Shown: positions 1-7,849 of the stretch, piece by piece
How the letters are laid out: each line of letters begins with the position of its first letter
Numbering within the stretch: position 1 is the first letter of the stretch
Origin: a virus
Strand: one strand, 5' to 3'
Length of the DNA: 38,522 bases
Virus record (IMG/VR): IMGVR_UViG_3300031885_000054
Span: 1-38,522 of that record
Translations under genes and position numbers: made by a program
Notes under the pieces: model-generated
The model's input: only the letters and a program-made list of their open reading frames with translations
What the model was told of the DNA's origin: nothing
The model's database searches: none

Positions 1-29
1 TGAAAAGGCCAAATATGCCGAGTGATCGC

Positions 30-118
30 TGTAGTCTTATAGTCAAGATGGGATTTATTTTTTGAAGATGGGATAGGGCTGGACATTTGGTGAGGCGGGA
101 CAATAGTCAAGTCGGGGT
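30..118. repeat. Candidate left phage end with three transposase-site-like motifs
   Basis: Non-coding left end. AAGATGGGAT occurs at 45-54 and again within TTTTTTGAAGATGGGAT at 58-74. A looser copy, ATAGTCAAGTCGGGG, at 103-117 shares its first nine bases with 39-47. The 17-bp string at 58-74 recurs exactly at 38343-38359 near the other end. A TG dinucleotide at 30-31 lies 15 bases outside the first motif, and a CA at 38511-38512 lies 14 bases outside the last inverted copy. This resembles the TG...CA ends and multiple MuA sites of Mu. The true terminus is inferred: the five bases outside each end (25-29 and 38513-38517) do not match as a target duplication. Confidence 0.5.
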
Positions 119-172
119 GAATTTGTTAGATAAAGTGAAAAATTTCAAAAAAAACTGGAAAAAGGTAGATTT

Positions 173-418
173 TTACTGAGTCCATTTGCCTTCAGGACAC
201 TTTTCGGTCTTAACCCTTGCCTTCGCAGGCACAAAACATTTGCATATTGAGCACCACAAACTTCTACCGAGCCAATAGTTCTTGTCGCACTGCTGGCATA
301 TTCTGATTCTATCGTCAGTGAATTCATACTTAACACCCAGTGTAAGGTTTGTCAATCCGGTTACTATGTGCCCGGCCTTCGTTGCTACGTTTGAGATTGT
401 CTTGCCGCAACAACCCAT
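173..418 (-). CDS. Small cysteine-rich phage protein with CPxGKW ending
   Basis: 81-residue protein with a probable zinc-binding arrangement: C41xxC44, C56xxC59xC61 and C74 followed by PEGKW close to the C-terminus. Small phage proteins with paired cysteines, a CxxCxC cluster and a terminal CPxGKW are common beside tail-fibre genes. Their function is not known to me. It is the last gene of the leftward arm, three bases downstream of the beta-propeller gene, so it is probably translated with the tail-fibre block. An overlapping ORF at 145-336 in another frame was not accepted. Gene reality is fairly secure because of the patterned cysteines; function is open. Confidence 0.65.
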   Translation of the reverse strand: MGCCGKTISNVATKAGHIVTGLTNLTLGVKYEFTDDRIRICQQCDKNYWLGRSLWCSICKCFVPAKARVKTEKCPEGKWTQ

Positions 419-421
419 ATC

Positions 422-1411
422 TTATAAATGCAAATCAGGAGCGCTCAAAGCCTGAGTGCCATAGTTCTTATACCATTGAAGTTCGCCGGCTGAATTTAAT
501 TTTCTGATGCCTCCGCCAACCACATAACAATTACTATCAGTATCAGCAATAATGTCATCAGTATCATAACCCGTGTCATAAGACCACATAAGATTACCAT
601 ATATATCCAAGAGCCAGATGGATTTATTATTGGCTCGCCTTCCAACAATAAAAATACCGTGAGGCGCCCAAATCCCAGAAGTGTTCCATCCCCCCGTATC
701 ATAACTCCAGCCCCCAAGTTTCCAGGCGTTTTGGCTTAATGGATTTTCATAGCCCGCCACATAAATAGCTTCTGAATCCGAAGACAAACTCCAAATTGCT
801 CCGTCAACGGTGCCGGTAGAATAGCTCCCCAGTAGTTCACCCGAAGGATTTAATTTCCAAATATTCGCAGTCGGATTGGGATAACCCCCCACATAAATAT
901 TCCCATCATAACCAATACAAATAGATGTCAAAGCATAAGTTGGATTTTCCCCGACAGAAACCGCCCACAATAGATTTCCATTACCATCATATTTCCGAAG
1001 ATTTTTATCTGATGCAAAAAACCCTGCGGCATATATATTACCGGAAGAGTCAATGGCAATTTTACTTACATGATGGGTATCAGCACTGCCCGTCTTATAC
1101 CAAAGGTGATTACCATTTTTGTCGTGTTTATCAAGTATTGCAGGCGCTGCAGGTAGTTCCAAAGCACCGCCGACAACAAAGTTTCCAAGAATGTCAGCCT
1201 TTATGTCTATGGGACAAAAAACTTGAAGCCCACTACTATAAGTTGCCAGAATATCACCCGTGAGGCGAGATACTTTATCAATAGGTCCACCGGGGGCACC
1301 GACGCAATATAAATATGGTATTTCCTCAACCGCCATTTGCACCTTCCTCGTTGCCGGATTATAGATGACCTTTAATGTGCTCGGATTAAATTGGACTTTT
1401 GCTGTTGTCAT
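422..1411 (-). CDS. Beta-propeller-like tail tip or receptor-binding protein
   Basis: 329 residues. After an N-terminal stretch of about 30 residues, short blade-like repeats recur about every 40 residues: a variant of 'IYVGGY/IYAAGF/CYVVGG', then 'xxWKLNxxGEL' or 'xKYDGNGNLLWA', typical of SBBP or PQQ-type beta-propellers. I count about six blades. No signal peptide or membrane segment is seen. It lies five bases downstream of a tail-fibre gene and is read in the same direction, so the simplest reading is an adhesive domain at the fibre tip. The role in host binding is inferred from position and fold type. A host-derived secreted propeller is an alternative, but the missing signal peptide argues against it. 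Confidence 0.6.
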   Translation of the reverse strand: MTTAKVQFNPSTLKVIYNPATRKVQMAVEEIPYLYCVGAPGGPIDKVSRLTGDILATYSSGLQVFCPIDIKADILGNFVVGGALELPAAPAILDKHDKNGNHLWYKTGSADTHHVSKIAIDSSGNIYAAGFFASDKNLRKYDGNGNLLWAVSVGENPTYALTSICIGYDGNIYVGGYPNPTANIWKLNPSGELLGSYSTGTVDGAIWSLSSDSEAIYVAGYENPLSQNAWKLGGWSYDTGGWNTSGIWAPHGIFIVGRRANNKSIWLLDIYGNLMWSYDTGYDTDDIIADTDSNCYVVGGGIRKLNSAGELQWYKNYGTQALSAPDLHL

Positions 1412-1416
1412 AATGG

Positions 1417-2505
1417 TTAAGCCGCAACCGCCTTAATGATAGCAAACCGTAACACTATCGCCTGCGAAAGACTTGCAGCGGTATTGTTTCTCACGCTTAT
1501 TTTGAAAGAGCCCTCCGCCATAGTGTTTGGCATTATAGTATAACCGCCTATTGTGCCAACCGAATCGTGCTGAATGCAGACACTATCCGTGGCGGCCACC
1601 AAAGTATTGGTTACTGTAAAGGTAATTATTGTCGCCGCCGCCAAAGCCGCACCATTCATAGTAATTGTTCCACATAATTTGTTTAAAGTCACGCCCGTCG
1701 ATTTACTGGTTGCTTGTGTTATTGTTCCACCTGCCCCCGTTGCATAACCTATCCCCGCCGTTCCTGAAGAAGTAATTTTATCAGTTACGGCCAAACTTGT
1801 GCCAGTTGCCACTCCTATATTAGGCGTAATTAAACTTGATGAAGTGATATTTGCTTTTAAGTCCAAAGCGGTCTGTTGTGCAGTTGATACTGGCTTCCCG
1901 ACGTCCGTTGTGTTATCTACGCTTCCAAGACCGACATCGGCTTTTGCAAAATTTAAATCAGCTTTAAGAGTTGCAACCGCAACATCTTCCGGCATTCCAG
2001 TCGTTCCAGCTGTTCTTCCCTTATAGGTTTTAGTTGCCATATTTGCAAGTTTAGTATTCGTTGCACTGCCATCAATCGGAGTTCGATTATCTGATAATCT
2101 ACTATCGGCTGTAATGACCGCTGTTCCTGTGACATCACCAGGCACATGAGAATGAGTAGATGGAGTTCTGGCGTTTGTGTTTCGCGGGTCTGTATCAGTT
2201 ACCAGTTTATTAGTTATTGATGGCGTTCCATTTGTTCCCGCCAGAGCCGCCTTCTGGTCTGCCGTAGGGTCATTAGTATTAGCGTGTATCTTTGCTATCT
2301 CGGTATTGACCACGAGTGAATAATCAATTATCTTATCAACCTTACCACTCAAATCTTGATTGTCACTTCCAGCAGTGTGTTTTTTCGTAAGAGCATCGGC
2401 AATATCCACATCCGCCTTAACCGTTGCTAAATCAATTCCACCAGCTCCCTGAGGATGAGCTTCATCTACTGCATTGCTCAAATTTGTCTGTGTCAAAACT
2501 GTCAT
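1417..2505 (-). CDS. Tail fibre protein
   Basis: 362 residues, low in aromatic residues and rich in Thr, Ala, Asn and Asp, as usual for trimeric fibres. Around residues 190-225 it has the phage-fibre phrase 'VGLGSVDNTTDVGKPVSTA', a variant of the VGLxNVxNTSDxxKPVS repeat found in many tail fibres. The N-terminal 60 residues resemble a virion-attachment segment, and the last 110 residues form a beta-rich head ending 'RFAIIKAVAA'. It is followed directly by the beta-propeller gene and preceded by a small tail-associated gene. Confidence in the fibre call is good; which part contacts the host is not visible. Confidence 0.8.
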   Translation of the reverse strand: MTVLTQTNLSNAVDEAHPQGAGGIDLATVKADVDIADALTKKHTAGSDNQDLSGKVDKIIDYSLVVNTEIAKIHANTNDPTADQKAALAGTNGTPSITNKLVTDTDPRNTNARTPSTHSHVPGDVTGTAVITADSRLSDNRTPIDGSATNTKLANMATKTYKGRTAGTTGMPEDVAVATLKADLNFAKADVGLGSVDNTTDVGKPVSTAQQTALDLKANITSSSLITPNIGVATGTSLAVTDKITSSGTAGIGYATGAGGTITQATSKSTGVTLNKLCGTITMNGAALAAATIITFTVTNTLVAATDSVCIQHDSVGTIGGYTIMPNTMAEGSFKISVRNNTAASLSQAIVLRFAIIKAVAA

Positions 2506-2518
2506 TTTTAACTCCCGA

Positions 2519-2893
2519 TTATGGTAATATGCAGACGCAGTCCTCGCTGGTTTGAAATCCTTCTAACGCCCACCATTCATCATTAATCTTTGTAACCTCA
2601 AGGCTATCTCCATTTTCAAGCCGGCGACTTGAGGCATTAAGATATTTGTTACCTCCCCCAGAAATCCTGCAATGGACTTCAATTTCTTCTCCTGTCTCAT
2701 CTTCATCAAGATAGCAGATAATTTCGCACCCGGCAGGTGCATCAGTTTTACAAAATGCATGATGAATCCCTGTCCCCGCAGATGCCCGAAGGGCCCTTGT
2801 TTTTTGAACCAACTCAGGAGAGGTTAATCTTTCCTTCCGGGCGGCATCATTCGCATCTTTAACCGATTCGAGAATACGTGAGATATCACTCAT
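2519..2893 (-). CDS. Small protein of the tail-fibre block, function unknown
   Basis: 124 residues, acidic, with a helical N-terminus (about residues 1-38) and a beta-rich C-terminal half that contains several cysteines (CEIICYL, HCRISGG, CVCILP at the end). I do not recognise the family. Its ATG overlaps the stop of the upstream FN3 gene by four bases (ATGA), which implies translational coupling. The tail-fibre gene starts 14 bases further on. The short helix plus beta domain could be a fibre adaptor or chaperone; that is a guess from position only. Confidence 0.55.
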   Translation of the reverse strand: MSDISRILESVKDANDAARKERLTSPELVQKTRALRASAGTGIHHAFCKTDAPAGCEIICYLDEDETGEEIEVHCRISGGGNKYLNASSRRLENGDSLEVTKINDEWWALEGFQTSEDCVCILP

Positions 2894-3744
2894 AATTCCT
2901 CCACTGCCGTTTCCAAGCCCGTAAGAACTCCTGGACCGATTGCATCTGCAGTTGCAGAGACTACATTTGTATTTTGGGATTCTCCGCCGCCGTCGGCATA
3001 ACTATGGACCCCGAAATGACATCGCTGCCCATCTTCGAATTCTGAAGATGTCCATTCAAACTCTCCGCTGCCTCCCGTGGAATATGCTAACGTGTCGAGC
3101 AAGTTCCATTCGCCGGCATTGACCGAATATATCTTAAAGCCGGCCAAGGGCAATTCCTGTTCGATGGCGTTATATCGCCATCGCAGCTTGAACTTGCCGG
3201 CAGCAACAGGCTCAATGGCCAATCCTGATGGCGAGTTGGAGCAAAGAGGCACCATTTCGCCATCGGCGTCAATAACTACTTTACACAAGGGACTATCTTC
3301 CGATTCCAAGCCACATTCGCTTACCTGTCTTCGGATATAATCCCATCTCGTGCCTGGCGGCAGCACCTGGTTTGGAATTGTTACTGATGTTGCGACTAAA
3401 GACATAGTGGCCTGCACATTGACATAATCAATATGCCCATCCTGCCCGCGATAAATATGATAATGGCCGGATATAGATTTGACATGCATATCGCCTATGC
3501 CAGAGGATTCTCCACCGGGGGAATATTCAGAGGAAATCATATCCTCGGAAATCCAATAATATTGACCTGCACCACCAAGTTGGGGAGATACATACCAGTA
3601 GGACGTGTAAATATTCCAAAAGTGGTACCAACCCGTTACGGAATTATAATGGCAAGGGTTACCTTCGTAGTCTTCTATCTCAAAATAATCCCCCGTTGAA
3701 TCGGGTATAAGCAGCGTCCCAGTGAATTCGAGAATGTCCGACAT
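2890..3744 (-). CDS. Virion-associated protein: shared 90-residue module plus fibronectin-III domain
   Basis: 284 residues in two parts. Residues about 4-95 (LEFTGTL...STGDYFEI...GWYHFW...GDMHVK) match a module near the C-terminus of the 840-residue protein at 23828-26350 (LEFTGTL...STGDFVKA...GWYDWW...GDMHMK). Residues about 170-270 look like a fibronectin type III domain (GLAIEPVAAGKFKLRWRY, then LAGFKIYSV, then FGVHSYADGG). FN3 domains are frequent on phage tails. No signal peptide. It is coupled to the next gene by ATGA. Position and domains suggest a surface-exposed tail or collar component; the function of the shared module is unknown to me. Confidence 0.6.
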   Translation of the reverse strand: MSDILEFTGTLLIPDSTGDYFEIEDYEGNPCHYNSVTGWYHFWNIYTSYWYVSPQLGGAGQYYWISEDMISSEYSPGGESSGIGDMHVKSISGHYHIYRGQDGHIDYVNVQATMSLVATSVTIPNQVLPPGTRWDYIRRQVSECGLESEDSPLCKVVIDADGEMVPLCSNSPSGLAIEPVAAGKFKLRWRYNAIEQELPLAGFKIYSVNAGEWNLLDTLAYSTGGSGEFEWTSSEFEDGQRCHFGVHSYADGGGESQNTNVVSATADAIGPGVLTGLETAVEEL

Positions 3745-3825
3745 TTGTGCCTCATTAAAGGGTTATTACAAGCCCTTTTTTATGGCAGTAAAGGGTATGC
3801 ACCCATGCCTGAGTAGAGTCGGCAT
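3745..3825. other. 81-bp gap in the tail-fibre block with a small inverted repeat
   Basis: The gap contains AAAGGG (3757-3762) and CCCTTT (3773-3778) as a six-base stem with a ten-base loop. The run of T follows on the + strand, opposite to the genes, so it is not a terminator for the leftward transcript. Nothing else recognisable. Confidence 0.3.
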
Positions 3826-4638
3826 TTAAGCATCAGTCAAAGTCCCAAACACATCAATGGTGCAGGTGCAGGCGATGCTGGCGGCGATTGTAACATCAAT
3901 TACAAAAATCTCCCCGGCAGCATATTCTATAATTGCCGGTGTTGTGGCGTTCGGCACCGGCATCAAGCGACCTGCTTTGCCAGCGGCATTCAGGTTCGAT
4001 AACGTCTGTGCAGCCAGAAAATCCGTCTTGGCCGTACTCTTGCCGAAGGTGGCAACGGCGCTGGTAGCATTCGCAGATAAATTAAGGATCTTGATATGGT
4101 CAACCACCATTTTTTTACCAGTAGGCACTGTGTAAAGATTTGTAGTGGCCACTGAATCCAAATTGACGGAATCCACGCTAGAGAGTAAAAGAATCGGATT
4201 GGAAAAATGTAAAAATGTCTCACCTCGCAGGTCGCGAATCTCCGTAATTGTTCCTTCAGAATCGACGTCGATTTCGGCGAGCTTGATATGTTCTGTCGCA
4301 GGCCAGCCGCTGCCGTCTATCCCGGAGCCGATAGTATTATCGGGTTTGAGCCAGATATAGGTTGTGTCACTATCTGTCGGATCAACTGAACTTCCGGGTG
4401 TATAAGTTTTTACCTTGCCACAGTAATTATATTTACCCCCCGCCACGTTAAATGTGGTCCCCGTTGCACAATAAACCGCCAGCGCCCCGGGCCAGTCTAA
4501 TCTATTAAGAACCCCCCAGACGAATTGTTTGAATTCAATTAACCAGGGGGAGATGTTCTCCGGCACAATCTCCAACCCTCGCTCGGCCAGGAAGCTATCA
4601 ATATCGGTTTCTGAGGGGTACCCGCGTTCCATCGTCAT
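3826..4638 (-). CDS. Tail fibre or collar-type structural protein
   Basis: 270 residues. The central region has the phrase TTYIWLKPDNTIG followed by HIKLAEIDVDSEGTITEI and then RDLRGE, which is common in phage tail-fibre and baseplate-collar proteins. The C-terminal 110 residues form a separate beta-rich domain (TNLYTVPTGKKMVVDHIKIL...), similar to small head domains of fibres. The start is supported by AAAGGA about 8 bases upstream of the ATG at 4638. It is the first gene of the tail-fibre block, only 18 bases after the last early gene, with no visible terminator between them. It is therefore probably on the same transcript as the transposition genes. Confidence 0.7.
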   Translation of the reverse strand: MTMERGYPSETDIDSFLAERGLEIVPENISPWLIEFKQFVWGVLNRLDWPGALAVYCATGTTFNVAGGKYNYCGKVKTYTPGSSVDPTDSDTTYIWLKPDNTIGSGIDGSGWPATEHIKLAEIDVDSEGTITEIRDLRGETFLHFSNPILLLSSVDSVNLDSVATTNLYTVPTGKKMVVDHIKILNLSANATSAVATFGKSTAKTDFLAAQTLSNLNAAGKAGRLMPVPNATTPAIIEYAAGEIFVIDVTIAASIACTCTIDVFGTLTDA

Positions 4639-4656
4639 TTGGCATTTCCTTTCTTT

Positions 4657-4917
4657 TTACTTTTTAAGTGGCAAAACGTTCAAGTCGCTTATTGCAATTT
4701 GCAGGTTCAACTTCTTTGCCAGAACTATCAATTGTGCTAATGTCGGTTGTGCCTTCATATCAACCGGCCAGCCCACCGGCAATTCAAAACCGAGGTCTAA
4801 CTTTCTAAAATCCGTCCCAAGTCTGCGAGCATCCATTTGTCTTGCAATCTGGTATGCTAATCGCAATCTTATTCCCCCATTCAATTCTAAAATAAGCATT
4901 TCATTTGGCTCGTTCAT
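4657..4917 (-). CDS. Small early protein, function unknown
   Basis: 86 residues, predicted largely helical (LRLAYQIARQMDARRLGTDF, then TLAQLIVLAKKLNLQIAISDL). I do not recognise it. The ATG lies directly after the stop codon of the winged-helix gene (TAAATG), which indicates coupling. Position at the end of the early block, after Gam and the winged-helix gene, suggests a small accessory or regulatory protein. No metal-binding or membrane motif is seen. Confidence 0.5.
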   Translation of the reverse strand: MNEPNEMLILELNGGIRLRLAYQIARQMDARRLGTDFRKLDLGFELPVGWPVDMKAQPTLAQLIVLAKKLNLQIAISDLNVLPLKK

Positions 4918-5286
4918 TTATCCAATCCCCACGCTCATTACCTGGCTAAAGAGAACACCTTGACCCTTACAATCCATCAGCATTCGCTTTCGTTTATACG
5001 TTTCTGCCAGGATTGACTTGGCATCAATCTGCCGCCCTTCTAAGTAATCACGCCACAGCGACAAATCCTTAGTCAGCCAGTATCCATCCGTTAAAGTCGC
5101 CACGATTTTCGCCCCGGCTTTGCGGAGCTGGTCAATAATCGCCCGAACGTGGCGACGCTGCGTCTCACGGCAGCCGCCAAGATATAATCTCGCAGCTATT
5201 TCAACGGCGGTCAAGGGCGTTTCCGTCTCTTCGAGTATCGTCAGGCACCTTGCCAGTTCCGAGCTTGTCACGTTGATTTCGTTCAT
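4918..5286 (-). CDS. Winged-helix DNA-binding-like protein
   Basis: 122 residues. Residues about 10-70 read as a winged helix: TPLTAVEIAARLYLG (helix 2 region), then RRHVRAIIDQLRKAGAKI (recognition helix), then a wing ending DGYWLTKD. The C-terminal 45 residues are helical and basic. The ATG overlaps the Gam stop by four bases (ATGA). Such small winged-helix proteins occur among early genes of Mu-like phages and could act as transcription regulators; DNA binding here is inferred from sequence pattern only. Early-late switching is one possible role, since no Mor or C activator was recognised elsewhere in the window. Confidence 0.6.
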   Translation of the reverse strand: MNEINVTSSELARCLTILEETETPLTAVEIAARLYLGGCRETQRRHVRAIIDQLRKAGAKIVATLTDGYWLTKDLSLWRDYLEGRQIDAKSILAETYKRKRMLMDCKGQGVLFSQVMSVGIG

Positions 5287-5804
5287 TTTAGGTCCGCCGC
5301 CTCAATTTTATTTGGCTCGACGAAAAAGATGTCCTTTTCTTCCCGCCGGGCCGAGACCGAAGCTATCTCATCATCCGTGAGCTTCGCCAGCGCTTCTTTG
5401 TCGATGGATTCTTTCACTCGAAGGACCTGCTTGATTTTCACCGGTGAGAATAGGTCCTTGATAAGTGATAGTGTGTTTTTGCAGGTGGTAATAAATGAGC
5501 TTTTTCGCCAGCCGAGGACCCCAAAATTCAATTTCCGGCTGCGTAGATTGCCGAAATCATCAGGATGGTTTGTGGCGAACGCCTCTAAACTTCGCACGTA
5601 AAGGTCTATTCCATCCTGGGCGTCCTCAACCGCACCGGCAAGGTCTTTCCTTATATTGTCGATTTTGGTTTTGGCCGACAATTCCGCACGTTGGATGTCG
5701 GTTTGTAGCTGGCCCGTTCGCAAAACAAACTCGTCCGCCTGTTGCCAGTTTTTTATAACAACAAGAGGCAGCTCCGTTGATTTAGCCCGTTTGTTTTTGT
5801 CCAT
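5283..5804 (-). CDS. gam: Host-nuclease inhibitor Gam
   Basis: 173 residues from the chosen ATG. It shows the Mu Gam pattern: a long N-terminal coiled-coil (residues about 15-75), then FGNLRSRKLNFGVLGWRKSS, then a second helical pair with VKESIDKEALAKL. Gam of Mu binds double-stranded DNA ends as a dimer and shields them from RecBCD-type exonucleases. The start at 5804 is chosen because AAAGGAG lies about 9 bases upstream; the longer reading from 5861 has no such site. It overlaps the 3' end of the GemA gene by 23 bases. Gam next to GemA, downstream of A and B, is as in other Mu-like phages. Confidence 0.88.
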   Translation of the reverse strand: MDKNKRAKSTELPLVVIKNWQQADEFVLRTGQLQTDIQRAELSAKTKIDNIRKDLAGAVEDAQDGIDLYVRSLEAFATNHPDDFGNLRSRKLNFGVLGWRKSSFITTCKNTLSLIKDLFSPVKIKQVLRVKESIDKEALAKLTDDEIASVSARREEKDIFFVEPNKIEAADLK

Positions 5805-6321
5805 CCCTGGCTCCTTTAATTTTATTTTTTGCATCCTGCATATTATGGATTGGTTCTCCAATTTTTCTACCCACGATATTCTTAAAGCCTTCGATTATGA
5901 CATACGCCTGTTTTGCCGTTAATGCCGGCAGATATTTAACCTGGTCTGATGTCATTCTCATTAAGAATCCTTCCATCTGGATATCGCTCCATCCCAAGTC
6001 GCAGGCAAGGTGTCTGATTGCCTCCATTTGTGCGAAACTTATCTCATCTGTTAACCTTATTATTTTGTTTCTGAAAAAGTTTTCATTTTTACCCAGCATC
6101 CTAAAACCTAACGATTCGCATATCGCCAATAGGTCATCCAGCTGGCGGTTGGTCAATTGCTTGCAGCTCGTCACCGGCCGGCCGTAGTATTGTTTATATT
6201 GCTTCAGCAGCAAGCGGTACCTGCCGTCAAATTTTCCGCTGCGGATCCCCGCCGCTCTGACCGCCGTCTGAACAAGTTTTACCTGGTCCTTTGTCAGCAT
6301 TTGATTTGCTTTTGGTCCCAA
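5782..6321 (-). CDS. gemA: GemA-like protein (Mu gp16, DUF1018)
   Basis: 179 residues with the DUF1018 layout: an N-terminal segment LVQTAVRAAGIRSGKFDGRY, then LTNRQLDDLLAICESLGF, then a helical C-terminal half (FAQMEAIRHLACDLGW, LTAKQAYVIIEGF). GemA of Mu modulates host gene expression and DNA topology during lytic growth; the exact activity here is not visible. A TTG start at 6321 is preferred because AGAAGG lies about 8 bases upstream. An ATG at 6300 without a clear ribosome site is the alternative. It lies between MuB and Gam, the usual early-gene setting. Confidence 0.82.
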   Translation of the reverse strand: MGPKANQMLTKDQVKLVQTAVRAAGIRSGKFDGRYRLLLKQYKQYYGRPVTSCKQLTNRQLDDLLAICESLGFRMLGKNENFFRNKIIRLTDEISFAQMEAIRHLACDLGWSDIQMEGFLMRMTSDQVKYLPALTAKQAYVIIEGFKNIVGRKIGEPIHNMQDAKNKIKGARDGQKQTG

Positions 6322-6466
6322 GACAAAAACCTTCTTTGTAGTTGTTGCTTAATAAATTGGCCAATCCTTTGATAAGGCGTCTTTTCGCAAAATCCGGTAA
6401 ATTTTTGGTTTGCGGACTCTGTTGAACATATCTTCTGGCCCTATCAGTAAAATTTAGTATCAACAT
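6227..6466 (-). CDS. Small early protein overlapping gemA, function unknown
   Basis: 79 residues. Residues 1-48 (MLILNFTDRARRYVQQSPQT... to NNYKEGFCLG) lie in DNA not otherwise used; the rest overlaps the start of gemA in another frame and is of low complexity. AGGA sits about 5 bases upstream of the ATG, and the ATG overlaps the stop of the preceding gene (ATGTTGA). Basic and helical at the N-terminus. The ribosome site and tight packing support translation; the long overlap makes the C-terminal part less certain. No family recognised. Confidence 0.45.
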   Translation of the reverse strand: MLILNFTDRARRYVQQSPQTKNLPDFAKRRLIKGLANLLSNNYKEGFCLGTKSKSNADKGPGKTCSDGGQSGGDPQRKI

Positions 6467-6669
6467 TTGTCCTGCCTCTTTATCCGCTTTCGCCTTTTTA
6501 TCATGTCCCAGACCTTGTCGGCCAGAGATTCCGGGTCATAACATTGAAGGACATAACAAAGTTCCCAGCACCGGACCATCCCGATTGCCGACAGATGGGT
6601 CCTTACACCTGACTTTATCTCACAGGCGGGAACATCCAGGTGCCACAGGATTTCATTGCAATCCAGCAT
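6460..6669 (-). CDS. Small early protein downstream of MuB, function unknown
   Basis: About 69 residues from the ATG at 6669 (MLDCNEILWHLDVPACEIKS...), ending in the basic tail KRRKRIKRQDKC. I do not recognise it. A longer GTG start at 6687 lies inside the heptamer array, so the first ATG at the array edge was preferred. No Shine-Dalgarno sequence is visible; the ATG itself completes the last heptamer of the array (GAAAATG on the coding strand). Its stop overlaps the next start. The basic tail might bind nucleic acid; that is only a suggestion. Confidence 0.45.
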   Translation of the reverse strand: MLDCNEILWHLDVPACEIKSGVRTHLSAIGMVRCWELCYVLQCYDPESLADKVWDMIKRRKRIKRQDKC

Positions 6670-6729
6670 TTTCGATTCACCATTCACTTTTACGCTTCAC
6701 GCTTCACGCTTCACGCTTCACGCTTCACG
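6667..6729. repeat. 63-bp array of nine heptamers between MuB and the next early gene
   Basis: Read on the + strand in strict 7-bp phase: CATTTTC, GATTCAC, CATTCAC, TTTTACG, then CTTCACG five times. The MuB stop codon lies three bases beyond one edge and the ATG of the next gene is formed by the other edge. It replaces any normal ribosome-binding leader. Three more arrays in this window have the same nine-unit length. Confidence 0.85.
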
Positions 6730-6732
6730 AAC

Positions 6733-7797
6733 TTATCCCGCCTTCGCAACCTGTGCCTGCTCCTCCTCTTCAATTTCTTCTTTTGTCATCAATGGCAGCC
6801 GGACCTTTACCGGCAGGTCAAGCTCTTCTATTGCCCGAATGATAAGTTCAGAATCGATAATCCCTTCACGAATGACAAGCGATGAAATATGCAGGGCCGC
6901 TATAATATGGCCGCAGGTCCGCAACCTGCCGCCGCGTGATGTCTTGCAAATCTTTTGAAGTGTCTTCACTGCATCTCCGGTAATTTTTATCCCGCCGTAT
7001 TCATACAGTTGTCTGATGTCCTCTGCCGTATAAAGCCCTCCATCCTTATTGGATGCCTTCACATCGAGGTCCATGACGGCCATAAGACGTGATGTGAATT
7101 GGTCTAAAGATTCATAACCTCGCCTCGTAGTCGGCTGCATGACCGTATCCAATAGGTGCCTGTTACCAGCGAGGACCAATGGGCATCGCGATTTGACGAC
7201 TATTATCTGGCGGAGCTGGTTGAGTTGCTTGATTGTCAGGCTCGATGCCTCATCGAGCATGATAATGATATGCCGGTTCTGCAGGTTATCTATGAGCCGC
7301 CGCGTGACATTCGCCAGTGACCCTGATGAATCAATACCAAGTTTGTGGGCAATCTCGGCGAACAGCATCGTCGAAGTCATCGCATCATCGAATTCGACAA
7401 AGACGGTGTTCTTGTTCGCTTCGGCAAATTGCCGCATGCAGTGGCTTTTACCGTGGCCTCCATCACCTACTATAATGCCGATTTTCCCTTCCTCATTTTT
7501 ATCGCTGAATGACTCGGTCTGGGTTATAAGTGTGCGGATTTTTATTGCAACCGAGGTATCGACAAATGGCTTGCTTTTGACACGCGTCTCACGGCGGGAA
7601 ACGGAGTTTATCAGGTTCACGACCTTGTTTATCAGGTCGGTAAGATTACCCTTGTATTTGCCGGCGAGAAACTGGCTGATTTGTGTGGGGCTTACCCCGA
7701 TCGCCTCGGCCGCCTTCGTCTGGCTCCAGCCGCGTTCATTCAGAAAGGCCTGCAGAGACCCTGCAATCTTCCTCGCCTTCTGCAAAGTCAAGTCCAT
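6733..7797 (-). CDS. B: MuB-like AAA+ transposition target protein
   Basis: 354 residues from the ATG at 7797 (376 if an upstream ATG at 7863 is used). In the longer numbering: a helix-turn-helix at 45-68 (WSQTKAAEAIGVSPTQISQF), Walker A GDGGHGKS at 133-140, Walker B IIIMLDEA at 199-206, a sensor-like LAGN at 231-234 and a helical C-terminal domain. MuB of Mu is an ATP-dependent DNA-binding protein that selects target DNA and activates MuA. The 7797 start has AAAGGA about 7 bases upstream and gives the same spacing to the HTH as in Mu B. It lies directly downstream of MuA, as in Mu. Confidence 0.88.
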   Translation of the reverse strand: MDLTLQKARKIAGSLQAFLNERGWSQTKAAEAIGVSPTQISQFLAGKYKGNLTDLINKVVNLINSVSRRETRVKSKPFVDTSVAIKIRTLITQTESFSDKNEEGKIGIIVGDGGHGKSHCMRQFAEANKNTVFVEFDDAMTSTMLFAEIAHKLGIDSSGSLANVTRRLIDNLQNRHIIIMLDEASSLTIKQLNQLRQIIVVKSRCPLVLAGNRHLLDTVMQPTTRRGYESLDQFTSRLMAVMDLDVKASNKDGGLYTAEDIRQLYEYGGIKITGDAVKTLQKICKTSRGGRLRTCGHIIAALHISSLVIREGIIDSELIIRAIEELDLPVKVRLPLMTKEEIEEEEQAQVAKAG

Positions 7798-7849
7798 TGG
7801 AATCCTTTCTATGATTATCTGGCTGTCCCTTTCCAGTCCCCGCTGGATA

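Noticed and set aside
925-1263. + strand 112-residue ORF opposite the beta-propeller
   Set aside because: Shadow of the - strand gene, without ribosome site or recognisable pattern.
1417-2505. Diversity-generating retroelement acting on the fibre gene
   Set aside because: No reverse transcriptase gene and no template/variable repeat pair was seen in the window.
3757-3780. Intrinsic terminator in the tail-fibre block
   Set aside because: The T-run follows the stem only on the + strand, where no gene is transcribed.
5283-5861. Longer Gam start at 5861
   Set aside because: No ribosome site there and a large overlap with gemA; the ATG at 5804 has AAAGGAG.
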